A DNA stretch of 64,000 nt from Bradyrhizobium viridifuturi (GTDB lineage: Bacteria; Pseudomonadota; Alphaproteobacteria; Rhizobiales; Xanthobacteraceae): the NCBI RefSeq assembly GCF_001238275.1, contig NZ_LGTB01000040.1:1-64000 (forward strand), in the 5' to 3' direction. Positions 61,233-64,000 of the stretch are shown one piece after another (position 1 is the stretch's first letter; each line of letters starts with the position of its first letter). The notes beneath the pieces are model-generated. The model saw nothing but the letters and a program-made list of their open reading frames with translations. It searched no databases and was not told where the DNA came from. A program made the position numbers and the translations under genes.

Positions 61233-61616
61233 ATGAGCAACCCCTCGGACGCTCCCCATCTTCCGAGGTCGGCGCCGATCGAGGCTTACGGCAAGGGCGG
61301 CTTCGCGTTCGCCGATATGTCGCATCGCGGCTCGCTGTTGTGCCTGCCGGACTCGATCTGGGCCTGGCCGGTCACGAGGCCGCAGGACATCGACGAATAT
61401 TCGCTGCAAAAGGTGTTCGCGGCCGCCAACGCGATCGACACGCTGATCGTCGGCACCGGCACCGAGGTCTGGGTGCCGCCCAAGGGCCTGCGTGAGGCCT
61501 TGCGTGCGGTCCGCGTGGTGCTCGACCCGATGCAGACGGGTCCTGCGATCCGCACCTACAACATCATGCTGGGCGAGCAGCGCCGGGTCGCGGCGGCGCT
61601 GATCGCGGTACCATGA
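61233..61616 (+). CDS. Mth938-like protein, NDUFAF3 homologue
   Basis: A 127-aa single-domain Mth938-like fold: PIEAYGKGGFAFADMSHRGS, WAWPVTRPQDIDEYSLQKVF, DTLIVGTGTEVWVPPKGLRE, MQTGPAIRTYNIMLGEQRRV. In mitochondria the homologous NDUFAF3 assists complex I assembly, and its bacterial genes tend to lie beside secDF. It overlaps the next gene by ATGA (61613). Confidence 0.85.
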   Translation: MSNPSDAPHLPRSAPIEAYGKGGFAFADMSHRGSLLCLPDSIWAWPVTRPQDIDEYSLQKVFAAANAIDTLIVGTGTEVWVPPKGLREALRAVRVVLDPMQTGPAIRTYNIMLGEQRRVAAALIAVP

Positions 61617-62476
61617 GCGCGGTGGAGGCGCCGAAGGACGGCGCGGCCTTCTGCGCCGATCTGGTGCGGACCCATGACTTCGTGCGCTACGCGTCGACCT
61701 TGTTCCTGCCGGGTCCGGAGCGCCGGGCGCTGCTCGCGATCTACGCCTTCAACATCGAGGTTTCGCGCGTGCACGAGCAGGTCAGCCAGCCGCTGCCCGG
61801 CGAGATGCGGCTGCAATGGTGGACCGACATGCTGGCAGGCGCCGGGCACGGCGGCGTCGAAGGCAATCCGGTCGCGGCAGAGTTGTTGTATGCGATCCGC
61901 AACCACCGCTTGCCGGTTTCGCCGTTCTCACAGCTGGTCGAGGAGCACCAGTTCGATCTCTACAACGACCCGATGCCGTCGCTGGCCGCGCTCGAAGACT
62001 ACCTCGACGCGACGGCCTCAGTGCTGTTCTCGCAGGCGACGCGCGTGACGGCGCGGCCATCGGAGGCGATCGATCACTTGGCCCGCCATGCCGGCCTTGC
62101 CCAGGGCATGGCGCAGGTCATCGCGGCGCTCGGCCGCGACGCATCGCGGCAGCAGCTGTTCCTGCCGCTGCAGCTGCTGCAGCAGCACGGCAGCAGCAAG
62201 GAAGAGGTGTTTGCCGGCAAGCCGACGCCGAACATCCGAGCTGCGATCGACGAGCTTGCTGACGAGGCACAAGGCCATCTCAAGACCGCATTCGGGCTGC
62301 TCGCGGATGTGCCGTCGGGCGTTCGGCCGATCTTCCTGCCCCTCGCTCACGTCAGGCGCGAGCTCAACCGGGTGAGGAAGGGCGATTTCGATCCGTTCCT
62401 GCCGAAGCCGGTCTCGCGCCTGCGCACGCTCTGGACGTTGTGGCGAGCCGCGCGCACCGAGGAGTTCGGTCGCTAG
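61613..62476 (+). CDS. Squalene/phytoene-synthase-like protein, NDUFAF6 homologue
   Basis: This 287-aa isoprenoid-synthase-fold protein has ALLAIYAFNIEVSRVHEQVS, MRLQWWTDMLAG, FDLYNDPMPSLAALEDYLDA and TASVLFSQA. The first Asp-rich metal motif of true synthases is absent (N-I-E-V-S instead of D-x3-D), so it probably lacks catalysis, as in mitochondrial NDUFAF6 (complex I assembly). Coupled to the NDUFAF3-like gene by ATGA. Confidence 0.82.
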   Translation: MSAVEAPKDGAAFCADLVRTHDFVRYASTLFLPGPERRALLAIYAFNIEVSRVHEQVSQPLPGEMRLQWWTDMLAGAGHGGVEGNPVAAELLYAIRNHRLPVSPFSQLVEEHQFDLYNDPMPSLAALEDYLDATASVLFSQATRVTARPSEAIDHLARHAGLAQGMAQVIAALGRDASRQQLFLPLQLLQQHGSSKEEVFAGKPTPNIRAAIDELADEAQGHLKTAFGLLADVPSGVRPIFLPLAHVRRELNRVRKGDFDPFLPKPVSRLRTLWTLWRAARTEEFGR

Positions 62477-62757
62477 CTCCTCTCTCTCGAGATGTGCTTG
62501 GTGAAGATCCGGACCGTTACGCCCCTGACCATGGGGCCGCTGTCATAGATGTCGGATGCGATTTGCTCGATCGCGTCGCGCAACGCAACGAATTGCGCCT
62601 GCCGCGCCATGCTCGCTGTTCCACGCGTGCCGGCGAGCTCGTCCATTGCAGCGTCGCTGATTTGGCATTCAACTTCCTGGTCGCCGTTCATCATGGTGAA
62701 GCCGAACGCCAGGCGTTCAGAATCATATCCCCCGATACGGCCACGGGTGAGTGGCAT
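62473..62757 (-). CDS. DUF1488-like small protein
   Basis: A 94-aa protein: MPLTRGRIGGYDSERLAFGF, TMMNGDQEVECQISDAAMDE, with a helical C-terminus ending VTVRIFTKHISRERS. The pattern resembles DUF1488 (short proteins predicted to bind a ligand or protein; function unknown). It converges on and overlaps the NDUFAF6-like stop by four bases. Start at 62757 gives the natural N-terminus. Confidence 0.7.
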   Translation of the reverse strand: MPLTRGRIGGYDSERLAFGFTMMNGDQEVECQISDAAMDELAGTRGTASMARQAQFVALRDAIEQIASDIYDSGPMVRGVTVRIFTKHISRERS

Positions 62758-62850
62758 TAAGCTTGTCCCTTGAGCGCGCCAGCCCACGCAAAGAGTGGGG
62801 CTTCGCACCGCGTTTGTCGAGGGCCACGCACATAACGAGATGCGCGCAAA

Positions 62851-63954
62851 TCAGCCGGCGGGCCGATCCATCTCTGCCACTTCAAAATTGAAGCGGTCGC
62901 GTAGATTCTTGCGTTGCTCGAGGATGTCCTTGAGGAACTCGCGATCGGCGTCGCTGCGCATCATCGGCTCGATCAGGTCGATCTGATTCATGGCGACGAG
63001 CTGCAGGATTTCGGTGCGCGGCTTGCCGGCCGCATCGCGCGGCAGCGCGTGCACGATCTGGATGTGTTCGGGCGGCTTGACGCCCCTGGCCGCGGCGAGC
63101 TCGTTGCGCAGCGTCTTTTCCAGCGCGGACTGGTCCGCCTCGACGAAGGCGTACAGCCCGACGCCGACGCGCCGGTCAGCGAACGCAACGATCGCGGTGT
63201 CGCGCACGTCGGGATTCCGGCGAATCAAATCGACCAGCACCGGGGCGTCGTTGACCAGCCGCCGGCCACCGCCCTCGCGGTCGGTGAAATTGAAGATGCC
63301 GCGCGTGATCGCCTGATAGACCTTCTTGCCGGTCTTGAGCCAGACGCTGGCGACCGCCGACTTCTTCGCCAGCACCTTGCGCTCCATAGGCGTCAACGCT
63401 TCCGGCGCGTAGCTGCGCTTGTGCTTCAACAGATGCCGCAGATCCTCATAGGCCGCGATGCGGAACAGCCGGCTTCGGGTCTTGAAGCAGGCGGCGAGCT
63501 GGAAGTCGGTGAGATAGGCGCGGCCATCGCGGCCGACCAGCCAGTTCTGCTCCTTGGCGAGGTCGTTGTGGCAGATGCCGGCGCGATGCAGCTTGCGCAA
63601 TGCGGCCTTGGCGGAACGGAAATAGGCGACGTCGCCATGCGGCTTCGCCAGATGCAGCGCCGCGCCGTCGATGAAGCCGCGCACCAGCGCGCGCCGGCCG
63701 GCCCACAACAGCTTGGGCCCGACGTCGAGGTCGCGCGCCAGCGTCAGCGCGCGGCGTTCACGCGAGAACAGATGCAGCGCCACCGCGAACGACCAGAACG
63801 GCACCTGATCGAGCCGGCGCAGCACGCCCTCGACCTCGCCGTCATCGGTGCGGAAACGGCCGCGCTCGACGGTGGAGAACACATCGCGCTTGAGCAGCAC
63901 GCCCTGGCTCCATCGCGCCGACAGGGTGGCGTCGTCGTCTTTCGGCAAGCTCAT
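62851..63954 (-). CDS. Kinase-like domain fused to AMP-binding C-terminal domain
   Basis: The 367-aa protein has an N-terminal kinase-like fold of the lipopolysaccharide-kinase/RIO style: CHNDLAKEQNWLVGRDGRAY (catalytic-loop H-N-D) and LTDFQLAACFK (DFG-like DFQ), without a strong glycine-rich loop. From about residue 235 the sequence NDAPVLVDLIRRNPDVRDTA, KTLRNELAAARGVKPPEHIQ and PRDAAGKPRTEILQL is the AMP_binding_C domain of acyl-CoA synthetases, including the A10 Lys. The adenylating N-terminal half is missing, so this is a domain shuffle. Substrate unknown. Starts five bases after an upstream gene's stop. Confidence 0.75.
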   Translation of the reverse strand: MSLPKDDDATLSARWSQGVLLKRDVFSTVERGRFRTDDGEVEGVLRRLDQVPFWSFAVALHLFSRERRALTLARDLDVGPKLLWAGRRALVRGFIDGAALHLAKPHGDVAYFRSAKAALRKLHRAGICHNDLAKEQNWLVGRDGRAYLTDFQLAACFKTRSRLFRIAAYEDLRHLLKHKRSYAPEALTPMERKVLAKKSAVASVWLKTGKKVYQAITRGIFNFTDREGGGRRLVNDAPVLVDLIRRNPDVRDTAIVAFADRRVGVGLYAFVEADQSALEKTLRNELAAARGVKPPEHIQIVHALPRDAAGKPRTEILQLVAMNQIDLIEPMMRSDADREFLKDILEQRKNLRDRFNFEVAEMDRPAG

Positions 63955-63959
63955 GATGG

Positions 63960-64000
63960 TCAGGCCGCTGCCGCAACGCGCAGGTGCTCCGCGATCCAGT
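63960..64000 (-). CDS. 3' end of an upstream leftward gene (partial)
   Basis: The minus strand reads WIAEHLRVAAAA then stop at 63960-63962, five bases before the kinase fusion start. Only 12 residues are in the window, so the product cannot be named; it is probably cotranscribed with the kinase fusion. Confidence 0.4.
   Translation of the reverse strand, partial: WIAEHLRVAAAA

Noticed and set aside
1..64000. CRISPR arrays or rRNA genes
   Set aside because: No regularly spaced identical repeats and no rRNA-like sequence were found on reading the window.

Overview
The window reads as chromosome of a symbiotic alphaproteobacterium, most probably Bradyrhizobium. The evidence is high GC, dense rhizobial housekeeping synteny (argS-SPOR-nagZ-scpAB-tatABC-serS-surE-pcm-nlpD, then yajC-secDF), a leucine-catabolism cluster, a NodU-type carbamoyltransferase, an ExoR homologue, an EcfG-type promoter, a tts box of the rhizobial type III secretion regulon, and several short palindromic intergenic repeats. 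The genus is an inference.

Region 1 (1-6.1 kb) is the end of an integrated element. A phage-like lysis cassette (nested spanin pair plus three translationally coupled small membrane or secreted proteins) is followed by a gene behind a tts box (candidate type III effector). After a strong terminator comes a leftward operon of tyrosine recombinase, an HExxH metallopeptidase-like protein and an 88-aa protein. Composition in 1.6-4.7 kb is visibly more AT-rich than the rest.

Region 2 (6.3-16.3 kb) holds many small genes: PilZ (frame broken), a porin-like minigene, a GST, a 26-aa membrane protein behind an EcfG-type promoter, glyoxalase I, a GrlR-like protein, a sirtuin, a double cold-shock protein, a DUF192 protein, tRNA-Pro(TGG) and a cyclase. 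Between them lie RNA-like elements: three tandem hairpin terminators and two copies of a structured element whose stem shows a compensatory base-pair change.

Region 3 (16.3-29.5 kb) has the carbamoyltransferase facing an OpgC-like membrane acyltransferase with a 23-bp perfect inverted repeat in its leader, an NDUFS4-like complex I protein, an overlapping TetR-Lrp pair divergent from a leucine-degradation operon (isovaleryl-CoA dehydrogenase, both methylcrotonyl-CoA carboxylase subunits, HMG-CoA lyase), a small-RNA candidate, and a diguanylate cyclase.

Region 4 (30-64 kb) is core genome: ilvD (frame broken), exoR, exonuclease III (frame broken), a GNAT, an RND efflux pair, an A-type Fe-S carrier, dGTPase, argS, division, recycling, condensin, Tat and serS genes, surE, a receiver protein (frame broken), pcm, an NlpD-like activator, a large porin, a DUF815 ATPase, yajC-secD-secF, then homologues of complex I assembly factors NDUFAF3 and NDUFAF6, and an unusual kinase/AMP-binding-C-terminal fusion.

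Five genes are each exactly one base short of an open frame. This looks more like residual single-base deletions in the assembly than five true pseudogenes, and it should be kept in mind when reading the frame-broken entries.
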